DNA of 17,765 nt from SIG565 sp045646145 (GTDB taxonomy: Bacteria > Bacillota > Clostridia > Oscillospirales > Acutalibacteraceae): positions 1 through 17,765 of the forward strand of contig JAZRKE010000072.1 of assembly GCA_045646145.1 (NCBI GenBank), given 5' to 3'. The notes under the pieces are model-generated. The model saw nothing but the letters and a program-made list of their open reading frames with translations. It was not told where the DNA came from and ran no database searches. The translations under genes were made by a program, and so were the position numbers. This document shows positions 1 through 8,388 of the stretch, piece after piece. How positions within the stretch are numbered: the first letter of the stretch is position 1; every line of letters starts with the position of its first letter.

Positions 1-41
1 CAGTTCGGTGGACTGTTTTCGCAGGCGTTAATTTTGGGGGT
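1..41. other. Left host flank, too short to assign
   Basis: This is chromosome outside the island. On the plus strand one frame ends in a stop at 28-30 and another runs to a stop at 58-60, so either could be the tail of a gene that starts before the window. There is too little sequence to choose, and neither is recognisable. Confidence 0.3.
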
Positions 42-81
42 AAACTTAAAGAGCACCTAAAATTAGGTGCTCTTTAAGTTT
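42..81. terminator. Hairpin after the split tRNA-Leu 3' half
   Basis: A 19-bp perfect inverted repeat (42-60 with 63-81) lies immediately downstream of the CCA end of the tRNA-Leu remnant, which is read on the minus strand. It is placed like a terminator for the original tRNA transcript, possibly shared with a plus-strand gene ending to its left. The U-tract is weak in both directions, so the terminator call rests on stem strength and position. Confidence 0.6.
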
Positions 82-137
82 GGTGCGGATGAAGGGACTT
101 GAACCCACATGAGAAAAATCTCACTAGAACCTGAATC
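81..137 (-). pseudogene. tRNA-Leu(CAG) 3' fragment, displaced by island integration
   Basis: Read on the minus strand, this is the second half of a leucine tRNA: end of the anticodon loop, 3' anticodon strand TCTAG, a type II variable arm (TGAGA/TCTCA), a TTCAAGT T-loop, acceptor strand CATCCGC and encoded ACCA. It has no 5' half next to it; the sequence beyond 137 is unrelated. Its acceptor strand pairs perfectly with the 5' fragment at 14139-14145 (GCGGATG), about 14 kb away. One T-stem position does not pair in the rejoined molecule, which may reflect decay. It marks the left attachment junction. Confidence 0.85.
123..137. repeat. attL core in the tRNA-Leu anticodon stem-loop
   Basis: The 15 bp ACTAGAACCTGAATC is repeated exactly at 13896-13910 inside the intact tRNA-Leu. 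Its last 9 bp (ACCTGAATC, 129-137) also recur at 14107-14115. It covers the anticodon loop and one strand of its stem, a known crossover position for tyrosine integrases. It is the left boundary of the island. Confidence 0.8.
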
Positions 138-216
138 ATTTAATAGATAGTTCTGCACAGTGCTTCCAATATCATTAAAGTTCTTTAAAAACCGCATAAA
201 TAAAGGCTTTATCAGT

Positions 217-260
217 AAAAACAGTGATTTTATCAGCAATCTGGCAAAATCACTGTTTTT
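217..260 (-). terminator. Intrinsic terminator of the large membrane protein gene
   Basis: A 15-bp perfect stem (217-231 with 246-260) with a 14-nt loop lies 56 bp past the stop codon of the minus-strand gene. It ends in five T residues in the minus direction and is nearly symmetrical, so it may work both ways. It would shield the attachment site from island transcription. Confidence 0.75.
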
Positions 261-275
261 GATGTTTTATAGAAC

Positions 276-297
276 TTTGGTAGACATTTGGAAGACA
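276..297 (+). repeat. Candidate integrase arm-type site, left end
   Basis: A 22-bp sequence built from two related 9-mers, TGGTAGACA and TGGAAGACA, spaced 11 bp (about one helical turn). It is repeated exactly at 13964-13985, and a similar pair in inverted orientation is at 13744-13765. Tn916-type integrases bind paired direct repeats near element ends through an N-terminal arm-binding domain, which the integrase at 12532-13722 appears to have. The gap to the left core is 138 bp. Confidence 0.6.
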
Positions 298-315
298 CTT
301 ACTATAGTATTTTCA

Positions 316-2805
316 CTATTCATCAAAAATCACATTTATGCCCGCTCCGACTTTGTTACTTTTTAGATGAGACTTGATTGTTGCGTATAATCTAATTTTT
401 TTCCTAATACGATGAACATGTTCCTCAAGCTCGTCCCGTTCAAACGGAATATAAATATCATTAGATACTTTAAACTCTAGTTTTCCGTCATCAGTTTTCT
501 TGCACATTTTTTCAATTTCTTTTTGACTTAGATCGTTAAACTCGATTTCAAGATCAGATATTACACAGTGTACTAGTGAATGATTTATAATATAAAAATT
601 ATTGTATCCTTCAGGATATTTAACCTGTTTCATATCTTTAGTGAACCTATCTAAAAGATGTTTATCTTGTTCACCCCAAAAAACATCACGATTACCGATA
701 AACGTATCGCCGCTTATGCCTATGTTTTTTATTGATGCAATTAATGTTTCCTGTAGGGTCCTGTCATTAACTTTTTTCTTATCAATATTTAATGCCGGAC
801 GAATTGCACAAATATAAGCGTTTATAATAGCTGTATGAATAAAGCTACTAATATATTTATCCAGTTTTGAATTGTTAATAATTGAAGATGGTAAGTTTAA
901 TTCGCTGAGGCATATTCTCTTTTCTGTGTATTCTATATCGCTCTGTATTTCTTTTTCAAATAAATATGAATTCTCATTTATAATTGTCTCAAAAGTGTCT
1001 CGTATATTATTTTCAAATTGTGTTCTTGTATCATCAGTAATAATATTTTTCTTTCCTGATTCGATTTCTTCGTATTTGTATTTTTCATTTAAAACATCTT
1101 TTAATAACTCTGAATATTCTTGCGATGATGAATCGTTCTCTTCATTGAAAAATAATGAATTATATTGATTAAATAACAAATCGAAGTTTATATTATTATC
1201 GCTAAAATAATGGGTGTACAGCGAAAAAGTACTATCACCTATCAGTGCCTTGATAATGTTAGCGATCATCTCATTATTCCAATGACTTTTCAGTGCTGTA
1301 AAAACAAAGAAGTCCTTAATGACTGTGTCTATAATGACACATTTTGCATCACCTTCAGGAACAACCTCCCAAGTTCGTATTTGCTCCATAATAAACTTAA
1401 GATTTTCTGATATAAAATCTGCCAAATTTATATGATGCAAAATATCCTCAATGTCATCGGTGTTTTCTTTAATAATATTTACTGCAAATTTTTGAGAATC
1501 TTTTCCACTCAATAAGCTTTCACGGCAAGCAACATAATATAAGTAGATGCATGCGATTATAAAAACAACCTGATAACTGTTTTTAGCAACATGATAATGT
1601 GAATCTTTGAAAAATTGGCCTTTGAGAATATCCTTTTCACCCTCATCAATCAAAGATCTAACAAAGATACACCACGCACTTATAAGTATGGTTTTTTTGG
1701 TTTCGTCCGTCTCAACTTTTTGTGGATAAAACATTAAACCGGTAATATTATCATATAAAAATTCGAGTAAACGCTTGCGATCATAATGATTGGAAATTTT
1801 CTTGTTGTTTATTATCAAAGAGTAATAAATCCATACGTTGTAATACTTGAAATCGTAACAATTAACGACCATGTCCCGTTTATCGGATTTTTTAATTTTT
1901 AAGTTTTTATATAGTTGGGAATGCAGTCTTAGGAAAAAAGTGCTGTTGTATAATTGTTCCTCGGAAAGTAAACTTAAAGATTTAAAATATTCTCGCGAAA
2001 TATTATCCCAAATTGATAAGGGAACGGGGTCCTCTTTGGAGTTTGCGATTTCGTAAAGTTCGCTTATATAATTTAATATCGTTATTAAAGCTTCTAAATT
2101 ATTTTTTTGGTATATTCTAATAAAAGTATCAGATATAATTGCCTCTATTTCAGAAAGTAACTCAGATTTATTATCAACAGACGATGAATTGCTCTCTTTT
2201 TCAAAGATTTTTTGGATCACTTGCAAATTTTCTTTAAGATATGTAGTTTTATATATATTATCGTTTTCTAAGAGTGCTGTTTGAAAATTGTCAACACCTA
2301 TTCTTTCGTAGTTCTCTAAAATATAGGTTTCCATTTGTCTTTTTATCTCTTTGCGACCAAGGAATACGAGAAAAATATCTTTAACCAAAATAATTGATAT
2401 GGCTATACTTAAAAGAAAAATTGCAATTGATGTATTAAATAAATTATACGAAACAACAAAGTAATTTAAAAAAGTAATAATTAAGCCAAAAATTATTAAG
2501 CGCTTATGTTTGAATAGCCTGGGCTTTAATTGCAACACATAACGAGTAATCGATATTCCAAAAATATTATCTGATACTATGCCAGAAACCAAAGCAATAA
2601 TGGCAATGCTCATAGTAGTCACAGTGGCTTGCACAGCAAATAAACTAAATAACAGATCTTCTGTATTTTTTATGCGTAGCACAAAATAATCCGATATATT
2701 ATAAAAAGACAAATCTGCTAAAAAAGACAGTACTACTATTGCAATTAAAAAAATAATAGTAATTATCTCTAATAATAATTTTGTTGTTTTCGATTTGATT
2801 TTCAT
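316..2805 (-). CDS. Large membrane protein of unknown function (829 aa)
   Basis: I do not recognise the family. About 150 N-terminal residues hold four hydrophobic helices (roughly 10-30, 52-77, 103-120 and 123-147). Some 680 mostly charged, helix-rich residues follow and should be cytoplasmic. I see no Walker, nuclease, protease or other catalytic motif. The layout (short membrane anchor, long soluble part) loosely recalls DUF2254-like proteins, but I cannot confirm that. A longer frame opens at 2856, but a good -10 box lies inside it, so I start at the ATG at 2805, which follows GGGTGA. The gene has its own promoter and terminator, is more AT-rich than the exporter genes, and stands alone at the island edge as cargo. 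A role in defence against phage is possible but is only a guess from position. Confidence 0.8.
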   Translation of the reverse strand: MKIKSKTTKLLLEIITIIFLIAIVVLSFLADLSFYNISDYFVLRIKNTEDLLFSLFAVQATVTTMSIAIIALVSGIVSDNIFGISITRYVLQLKPRLFKHKRLIIFGLIITFLNYFVVSYNLFNTSIAIFLLSIAISIILVKDIFLVFLGRKEIKRQMETYILENYERIGVDNFQTALLENDNIYKTTYLKENLQVIQKIFEKESNSSSVDNKSELLSEIEAIISDTFIRIYQKNNLEALITILNYISELYEIANSKEDPVPLSIWDNISREYFKSLSLLSEEQLYNSTFFLRLHSQLYKNLKIKKSDKRDMVVNCYDFKYYNVWIYYSLIINNKKISNHYDRKRLLEFLYDNITGLMFYPQKVETDETKKTILISAWCIFVRSLIDEGEKDILKGQFFKDSHYHVAKNSYQVVFIIACIYLYYVACRESLLSGKDSQKFAVNIIKENTDDIEDILHHINLADFISENLKFIMEQIRTWEVVPEGDAKCVIIDTVIKDFFVFTALKSHWNNEMIANIIKALIGDSTFSLYTHYFSDNNINFDLLFNQYNSLFFNEENDSSSQEYSELLKDVLNEKYKYEEIESGKKNIITDDTRTQFENNIRDTFETIINENSYLFEKEIQSDIEYTEKRICLSELNLPSSIINNSKLDKYISSFIHTAIINAYICAIRPALNIDKKKVNDRTLQETLIASIKNIGISGDTFIGNRDVFWGEQDKHLLDRFTKDMKQVKYPEGYNNFYIINHSLVHCVISDLEIEFNDLSQKEIEKMCKKTDDGKLEFKVSNDIYIPFERDELEEHVHRIRKKIRLYATIKSHLKSNKVGAGINVIFDE

Positions 2806-2845
2806 ATATTCACCCATATTCGACTTTATTCTATCTAATGTTATA

Positions 2846-2874
2846 ATTATAACCATTAATCATTTAAAAGTAAA
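2846..2874 (-). promoter_or_regulatory. Promoter of the large membrane protein gene
   Basis: On the minus strand TTTACT (2874-2869), a 17-bp spacer and a perfect TATAAT (2851-2846) place the transcription start near 2839. That is downstream of the ATG at 2856 and supports the ATG at 2805 as the true start. Confidence 0.6.
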
Positions 2875-3214
2875 GAATGACAGATAATGTTATCAAAAAT
2901 ACTAAACATTATAAATTCTTATTTGGAGGTCTAAATATAGGTGTAATGTAGCTATAAACCTTATAAAAATATGTGAGCAAACGCTCAAAAGGTTGCTATC
3001 TCTAAATTAGACAATAATTGTACATCACATTTAACAGGTCACACCCCTAACAGATGTGACCTGTTAATTATTTTGGTTCTTTTGTCAAACGACGGATGTG
3101 ACGGTTAATCAACATCATATTGCCATCGTATGATTAGCAAGGAATATATAGGTTTAGAGCCCACCAATTCACTTAAAAAATCGCATAAAAGGCCAAGAAA
3201 AATTAGAATAATAA
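2875..3214. other. Intergenic gap with one strong hairpin
   Basis: This AT-rich gap holds no ORF with a credible start and ribosome binding site. Its one clear structure is the 13-bp hairpin at 3031-3067. A GGATGTGAC-like sequence near 3094 echoes part of that hairpin. The gap separates two minus-strand units that have separate promoters. Confidence 0.5.
3031..3067 (+). terminator. Orphan hairpin, terminator-like on the plus strand
   Basis: The arms TTAACAGGTCACA (3031-3043) and TGTGACCTGTTAA (3055-3067) form a perfect 13-bp stem with an 11-nt loop, followed on the plus strand by a T-rich run. No plus-strand gene lies upstream. It may end an unannotated small RNA, or be a leftover or a protein-binding palindrome. 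Confidence 0.45.
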
Positions 3215-3257
3215 AATAAAAGCTGTTTCTCTTAGTTCAAGAGAAACAGCTTTTATT
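3215..3257. terminator. Bidirectional terminator after the ABC exporter operon
   Basis: A 19-bp perfect stem (3215-3233 with 3239-3257), a 5-nt loop (AGTTC) and A/T-rich flanks on both sides. In the minus direction the stem runs out into TTTTATTTTATTAT. It lies about 165 bp past the stop of the second exporter gene and is the obvious end of that transcript. Confidence 0.85.
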
Positions 3258-3261
3258 ATTG

Positions 3262-3426
3262 CTATAATACAATTGCAAGTTTTTCTACTGATTGATAGCG
3301 TTCATCTGAATTTACAATAGTACATTTACAGATAAATAGTTCGACCCGTTCGTTCTTAATAATAATATCCCACGGATTGGGTACTTTTTCATATTAATCT
3401 CCATAAGTTATAAAACGCAAATTCAA
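3262..3426 (-). pseudogene. Possible broken small gene after the ABC exporter genes
   Basis: Between the exporter stop and the terminator, one minus-strand frame reads like protein: 43 codons (3393-3265), including NPWDIIIKNERVELF and SDERYQSVEKLAIVL, with a stop at 3264-3262. It has no start codon. The same frame continues upstream for ten codons to a TTG overlapping the exporter stop, but an in-frame TAA at 3396-3394 interrupts it. A separate 26-codon ORF (3392-3312) in another frame does have a GGAG site 6 nt before its ATG. Either the longer frame is a decayed gene or the 26-codon ORF is real. I recognise neither product. Confidence 0.3.
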
Positions 3427-5288
3427 ATAGCTTTGCAATCCTCGTACTTCTCTGATTGCAAACGGAACATTTCGGCGTATTTTCCGTCTGCCTCCAAAAG
3501 TTCTGCGTGTGACCCTTCTTCAATAAGTCGGCCATCCGAAAACATATATATCTTATCAGCGATACGAGTAGTAGACAATCTGTGAGAAATAAACACCACC
3601 GTCTTGTCGTTTGTGTGCTTAAGTATAGATTGATTGAGATTATACTCAGCCATCGGGTCAAGTGCGCTGGACGGTTCATCCATAATAATTATGTGGTACT
3701 CATTAGCAAAAACACGTGCAATAGCTATCTTTTGCGATTCGCCGCCGGAAAGGTTGGTGCCTTCATCATTAAACTCTCGTGTGAGGTGTGTATTGATGCC
3801 ATCCTTCAAGGTTTTAAGTTTTTCGGTGAAGTCTGCCTTTTCTAAAGCATCTATAACCGTACCGTAGTCGGTCGTTTCATCGTACTTTCCGTTCATAACA
3901 TTCATAGCAACTGATGTTGCGAATATTTTATAGTCTTGGAAAACGGTTCCTATCATTTTGCGGTAACACACCGGATCGTATTCCTTTATGTTGACACCGT
4001 TATAAAGTATTTCGCCATCGGTTGGGTCATACAGGCGCATCATCAACTTAATGAGTGTGGTTTTACCTGCTCCGTTATAACCTACTATGGCTATTTTTTC
4101 ACCCGCAGTCAGTTTGAACGAAATGTTTTTTAAAGCATCCTTACCTTTTTCGACATTGGTTGGTGCCTTATAATCTTCATCGTGAAATTTATACTTAGGA
4201 TGTGAAGCAAATTCATAGGAAAAACTGACGTTTTTAAACTCAAGACTTTTGAACGGCGGTATTTCTTTTATTCCGTCTTTTATCTCGGGGGTAAAACGCA
4301 AAAATTCACGATACTTTTCTATATACAAAGAATGCTTGGGGTAATTGGTTATTCTTTCTATAAGGTTGGAAAACATCCAGCGGATGCTCCAAACCACATT
4401 GACCGTTGCTGCAAAGCCACCTACCGCCAACGTTCCGTTGCCAAGCTGAAGCACCATATACAAAAGAACCGCAAAAAAGGTCAGCGTTGACATCGCATTC
4501 CAACCAAGTCCATAAAAAAGATAATATTTCTTACCGTATTTAACATCAAGTTCTATTATCTTTTCGTTATTTTGGTCGTATTCTTTCATCAGCAGTTCAT
4601 CTGCCCTGCTGATGCGCAACTCTTTTGAATAATCGCTCAGGTGATAAACACGGTTAATATAATTCTTTTTGCGCCACAAGGGATTAGATTCCTTATTGTG
4701 TCTGAAACTAACTTTATTACCTATCAAATTACATATAACCGTGATGCCCGAAGATACAAACAACATCAAAGCTATTATGGGGTCGACTGTTAACAGCAGA
4801 CCAAAAAGAGAGGAGGATGCTACTATTCGGTTTATCAGTTTTCCGGTATCTTCCATTACATCAATGGCACGCTTATCCGATTCGTTCATTGCCCAAACGA
4901 AATCGTTGTAAAACTCAGGATCATCAAAGCAGGCCAAATCAAGAGTCTGAGCTTTGCTGAATAGTTCTGCGTGCATTTTAAGGTGTAACTTTTGTCTCAT
5001 CAACGGATTGTGGATAAGCCAATACCATTTATCAAAGGCGTACGCCAGTAAATAAAAAGTCGCCATTATGGCAATAATTTTCAAAGCATATGCAAAATCC
5101 GAACCGTTACTTACAGCATTCAACAGATTAAAACTGAATATAGCAGAGGCAGAGTTTATCATACCCCATACAAGACCCTCTACAACCATCCACACAAAAT
5201 AGTCGGGTGTGAATTTTGCTACCTTGCCCAAAATAAACAGATTGTTTTTGAGTATTGATGAAAATTTCTGTCGATTCTTCTTAGGCAT
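3423..5288 (-). CDS. ABC exporter half-transporter, permease-ATPase fusion (second subunit)
   Basis: A 621-residue ABC exporter: a membrane domain (about 25-320) fused to a nucleotide-binding domain (about 348-610). Seen directly: Walker A GYNGAGKTT (lysine 409), signature LSGGES (513-518), Walker B with catalytic glutamate (DEP, Glu538), D-loop SALD and switch histidine (His569). About 20 extra polar residues (roughly 361-383) lie between the first strand of the ATPase domain and Walker A. The start overlaps the end of the upstream exporter gene by 8 nt and has GAGGTG before it, so the two are translationally coupled and almost certainly form a heterodimer. The substrate is unknown; efflux of an antibiotic or peptide is inferred from the divergent regulator and neighbouring GNAT. 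Confidence 0.92.
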   Translation of the reverse strand: MPKKNRQKFSSILKNNLFILGKVAKFTPDYFVWMVVEGLVWGMINSASAIFSFNLLNAVSNGSDFAYALKIIAIMATFYLLAYAFDKWYWLIHNPLMRQKLHLKMHAELFSKAQTLDLACFDDPEFYNDFVWAMNESDKRAIDVMEDTGKLINRIVASSSLFGLLLTVDPIIALMLFVSSGITVICNLIGNKVSFRHNKESNPLWRKKNYINRVYHLSDYSKELRISRADELLMKEYDQNNEKIIELDVKYGKKYYLFYGLGWNAMSTLTFFAVLLYMVLQLGNGTLAVGGFAATVNVVWSIRWMFSNLIERITNYPKHSLYIEKYREFLRFTPEIKDGIKEIPPFKSLEFKNVSFSYEFASHPKYKFHDEDYKAPTNVEKGKDALKNISFKLTAGEKIAIVGYNGAGKTTLIKLMMRLYDPTDGEILYNGVNIKEYDPVCYRKMIGTVFQDYKIFATSVAMNVMNGKYDETTDYGTVIDALEKADFTEKLKTLKDGINTHLTREFNDEGTNLSGGESQKIAIARVFANEYHIIIMDEPSSALDPMAEYNLNQSILKHTNDKTVVFISHRLSTTRIADKIYMFSDGRLIEEGSHAELLEADGKYAEMFRLQSEKYEDCKAI

Positions 5289-7122
5289 TTGCTGTCACCT
5301 CGTTTCCAAGATAGTTTTCCGCTTGTCGACGGAACATGGCAGCATACTTGCCGTTTTTGTGTAGTAATTCGTTATGTGTGCCAATTTCGGCAATAGTACC
5401 GTTATCCATAAGTATTACTCGATCGGCAAGCACTGCGGAAGAAAGCCTATGCGAAATAAAAATTACACTTCTTCCTTCTGTTGCCTTCATCATATTTTCG
5501 AACATCGTATACTCGGCAATAGGATCCAAGGCACTTGACGGTTCATCAAGAATTACAAATGGTGTGGAATCGGCAAACACTCTGGCAAGGGATAGTTTTT
5601 GTTGTTCTCCAATAGAAAGATTAACGCCATTATCATCAAACTCCCGTGTCAAAATTGAATCAAGTCCGTTTTCAAGTCCGGATAACTTATCATAAATACC
5701 GCTTTCACGCAGAGCATTTTCAACCAGTTGTTCGTCACCGTCGGTAAGCGGTCTTAACAATACGTTTTCACGAACACTCAAAGATAGCATTTTAAAATCC
5801 TGAAACACCGTACTGAACGACTGACGGTATCCGCCAACATGGTAGTTTTTAATGTTTTCGCCGTTAAGTTCAATTTCACCGCTTGAAGGGTCATAAAGTC
5901 TCAGCAGCAACTTTACAAGCGTGGTCTTGCCCGAGCCATTACTACCCACAAGAGCTATTCTTTCGCCTTTATGTAACGTGAAGGTTATATTTTTTAAGGT
6001 ATCAACATCAGCACCTTCATATTTAAAGCAGAGGTTTTTAACCTCTAAATCTCCACCGTAAGAGGGCATTGCTTTATCGCCATCAAGTATTGCCGGTGTA
6101 TAGTCAAGGAAGTATCTTACGTCCTCCAAAAATAATGCATGTTCTCCAAACTCTGCAAAGTTCTGCACAAGATTGTTAAGACAATAGGAAATCGTACCGA
6201 TTGAACTTAGTACGACAATACAGTCACCCACCTGCATACCACCGGATTCGGGACCTATACACATAGTGCTCCATACTGCGTAAAGCGTTGCACCCAAAAC
6301 AGTTACAACCTCAAGCCCAATCTTTTGTACATATCCTAATATAGCCTTTTTAACACCATATTTTTTCACTAACGCTTTGTAATCAGCGAATGTGTCTCCA
6401 AGCGCACTCAGCATTTCAGAATACATACCGCCTATACGCATTTCCTTAGCATATTCGCCTAAGTAAAAGGTTCTTTTGACATAAGCTGCACGGCGATTTA
6501 TAGGTTTTAATGCCGCTTGATGATCGTGTGTCGCTATATTTTCCATACGCTTAAAAAATCCCAGTAGTAACGGAAACAATCCAAACACGATAAGCCACGG
6601 ATCGATAACAAATAAAAGTAAAGAATTGGCAAACAAACTTATAAATCTGTCTATAAGCATGTCGAACGACCTCATAACCTTGATCGTACGGTCATACGCC
6701 TCGTCCATAGCTCTCACGTATTTGTCATAAAACGATGGTGTTTCATAGCAGGCGAGTTCTACTTTGGCCGCCTGTCGGAATAGCATTTTTTCAATATTTG
6801 CGGCAATTTTTCTTTGCTTGGGCGGCGACATTACATTCCAAAACCATTGCAATGCCTGATATACAACAATGCAAGTGATTCCAATAAATGCAACATAGGT
6901 TACAAGACTGCCAATGTCTTCTCCGCTTTGTACACCATTGACCACTTTTCTCAAAAGATAGGTTTCAGACAAAAATCCCAGAACAGCGTATATAATTGAT
7001 GAACCAAGATACACGATAAGATAACTGGGTGAGCCTTCCCATATTGCTTTTAATGCAAACAAATTGTTTGCGGCGGTTCTTTTAAACCCAAGCTTTTTCT
7101 TTTTCTTTTCCTTTTTCTTCAT
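5281..7122 (-). CDS. ABC exporter half-transporter, permease-ATPase fusion (first subunit)
   Basis: A 613-residue partner of the downstream exporter. It has a very lysine-rich N-terminus (residues 2-10), a membrane domain (about 30-325), and an ATPase domain with Walker A GSNGSGKTT (Lys399), signature LSIGEQ (502-507), Walker B glutamate (Glu527) and switch histidine (His558). The signature departs from canonical LSGGQ at its third position, while the partner has LSGGES. Heterodimeric exporters often have one non-equivalent ATP site, but both Walker B glutamates are intact here. An in-frame TTG at 7134 is part of the ribosome binding site context; the ATG at 7122 sits 5 nt after GGAGG and is the better start. 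Confidence 0.92.
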   Translation of the reverse strand: MKKKEKKKKKLGFKRTAANNLFALKAIWEGSPSYLIVYLGSSIIYAVLGFLSETYLLRKVVNGVQSGEDIGSLVTYVAFIGITCIVVYQALQWFWNVMSPPKQRKIAANIEKMLFRQAAKVELACYETPSFYDKYVRAMDEAYDRTIKVMRSFDMLIDRFISLFANSLLLFVIDPWLIVFGLFPLLLGFFKRMENIATHDHQAALKPINRRAAYVKRTFYLGEYAKEMRIGGMYSEMLSALGDTFADYKALVKKYGVKKAILGYVQKIGLEVVTVLGATLYAVWSTMCIGPESGGMQVGDCIVVLSSIGTISYCLNNLVQNFAEFGEHALFLEDVRYFLDYTPAILDGDKAMPSYGGDLEVKNLCFKYEGADVDTLKNITFTLHKGERIALVGSNGSGKTTLVKLLLRLYDPSSGEIELNGENIKNYHVGGYRQSFSTVFQDFKMLSLSVRENVLLRPLTDGDEQLVENALRESGIYDKLSGLENGLDSILTREFDDNGVNLSIGEQQKLSLARVFADSTPFVILDEPSSALDPIAEYTMFENMMKATEGRSVIFISHRLSSAVLADRVILMDNGTIAEIGTHNELLHKNGKYAAMFRRQAENYLGNEVTANA

Positions 7123-7212
7123 TTTTTCCTCCAAAAACCAACATACATATATCTAAAAACAAAGAATCCTGTTATTTGATAATTACATCCCTTCACCTTA
7201 TATGTTACTTTC

Positions 7213-7241
7213 ACTATATCATGCGAAATATTTATTGTCAA
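7213..7241 (-). promoter_or_regulatory. Promoter of the ABC exporter operon
   Basis: On the minus strand, consensus TTGACA (7241-7236), a 17-bp spacer and TATAGT (7218-7213) give a strong promoter with an 80-90 nt leader before the first exporter gene. It lies back to back with the promoter of the regulator gene. Confidence 0.75.
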
Positions 7242-7244
7242 TCT

Positions 7245-7275
7245 GTTTCGTATATATTGACTAAAAGTTTCGAAT
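7245..7275. promoter_or_regulatory. Candidate operator repeats in the exporter/regulator divergon
   Basis: Two copies of GTTTCGWAT (7245-7253 and 7267-7275) lie 22 bp apart, two helical turns, around the regulator -35 box. The inverted motif CGAAA at 7224-7228 falls inside the exporter promoter spacer. They are well placed for the neighbouring ArsR-like protein to control both directions. Binding is inferred. Confidence 0.4.
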
Positions 7276-7285
7276 GTGTTAGAAT
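7257..7285 (+). promoter_or_regulatory. Promoter of the regulator-GNAT operon
   Basis: TTGACT (7257-7262), a 17-bp spacer and TAGAAT (7280-7285) give a short leader of about 50 nt before the regulator ATG at 7340. It overlaps the candidate GTTTCGWAT operators. Confidence 0.65.
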
Positions 7286-7339
7286 ATAATAAAATTAGTT
7301 GGAATAAATTATTCGATAGCCATTGAAGGGAGATTAAAA

Positions 7340-8368
7340 ATGCCTAACGTCACAATAAGCACACAGTATTCCGAACGTGAAGAGTTTGTATATTGCTTCA
7401 CGCTTATGTCGGATGTTTACCAAAGCAATGGTTACTATCAAAACGATCAATTACCCAAGTTAATTGCAGATATCCAAAAAGACCTAAAATCAGAACTCAA
7501 AGATTTTTCTTATTTAATGCCTTTGTTTTGTCATAAATCATACAAACTCTCACTATTTAGCAATTGCCGTAGATTGTTTATACCCGAATCTGAGGACCTC
7601 GTTTTGTCTACCGAAGAGCTCATATCAAGAGTTTTGACCGATGACCCTGACGAATTGACTGCACGAGTATTTATGACAGCAGATAATAATGCCAATGATA
7701 TTTTATTCTATCGCAAGCTCATTGCCGGAAGCTTAGATGCTGTGAAGCATTGTCTTGAAATGGATATTGATGAAGAACTTCGCATGGTTTTATTATCTAT
7801 GTTGGTTGACCGTAAGGAGTACCACACGAAGATGACTGACTTTGCCTTTAAAACGCTTAATACTCTCCGTTGCATTTTCGGCTCACGTAATTATGCTATT
7901 AAAAAAGCTCGTTCAGTATTTAATAATGATGATAAGATAATCGAAACTCTGCTTGAAGCCGATTATATAAATAACAACGATACCGTCGTTATTACACCTA
8001 TATTGCTTAATCCTGGGGTTATATATGTCAACAATACAGGCGGTATAAAATATTTCAAATTAGGCGTTGACTATGAGCAAGCGGCCAATATAGCTATCGG
8101 ATCACTGCCGATGCTTGAACTTGAGACCATAGGAAAGATATTTGGCGATCCTACGCGTTGCGAGATTATCAGAATACTCAAAACCAACGGTAGTTACCTG
8201 ACCGACTTAGCAAGGCGGCTTAATATTCCGACCAATTCACTTCATTACCATATCCAGACACTAAGTGATGCAGGTGTTATAAAGGGTAGTTATAGAGGAA
8301 AACGATTTGTATATGATCTAAACCCTCAATTTTTCAAATCGGCAAGCAATACACTGATGAATTTTTAA
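7340..8368 (+). CDS. ArsR-like winged-helix regulator with a large N-terminal domain
   Basis: 342 residues. The C-terminal part (about 260-325) is a winged helix-turn-helix of the ArsR/HTH_5 type: GDPTRCEIIRIL, then DLARRLNIPTNSLHYHI as the recognition region and a basic wing (GSYRGKRFVYDL). The N-terminal 250 residues are not a domain I can name and may sense a ligand. Classic ArsR proteins are about 100 residues, so this is the long type with a C-terminal HTH. The start has AAGGGAG 8 nt upstream. It is divergent from the exporter genes and 20 bp ahead of the GNAT gene, so it most likely controls the exporter in response to the exported compound. Confidence 0.85.
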   Translation: MPNVTISTQYSEREEFVYCFTLMSDVYQSNGYYQNDQLPKLIADIQKDLKSELKDFSYLMPLFCHKSYKLSLFSNCRRLFIPESEDLVLSTEELISRVLTDDPDELTARVFMTADNNANDILFYRKLIAGSLDAVKHCLEMDIDEELRMVLLSMLVDRKEYHTKMTDFAFKTLNTLRCIFGSRNYAIKKARSVFNNDDKIIETLLEADYINNNDTVVITPILLNPGVIYVNNTGGIKYFKLGVDYEQAANIAIGSLPMLELETIGKIFGDPTRCEIIRILKTNGSYLTDLARRLNIPTNSLHYHIQTLSDAGVIKGSYRGKRFVYDLNPQFFKSASNTLMNF

Positions 8369-8388
8369 GCCAAAACGGAGATAACTAA

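Noticed and set aside
316..2856. Start of the membrane protein at 2856
   Set aside because: The -10 box lies at 2851-2846, inside that opening, and no ribosome site precedes the 2856 ATG; the ATG at 2805 has GGGTGA.
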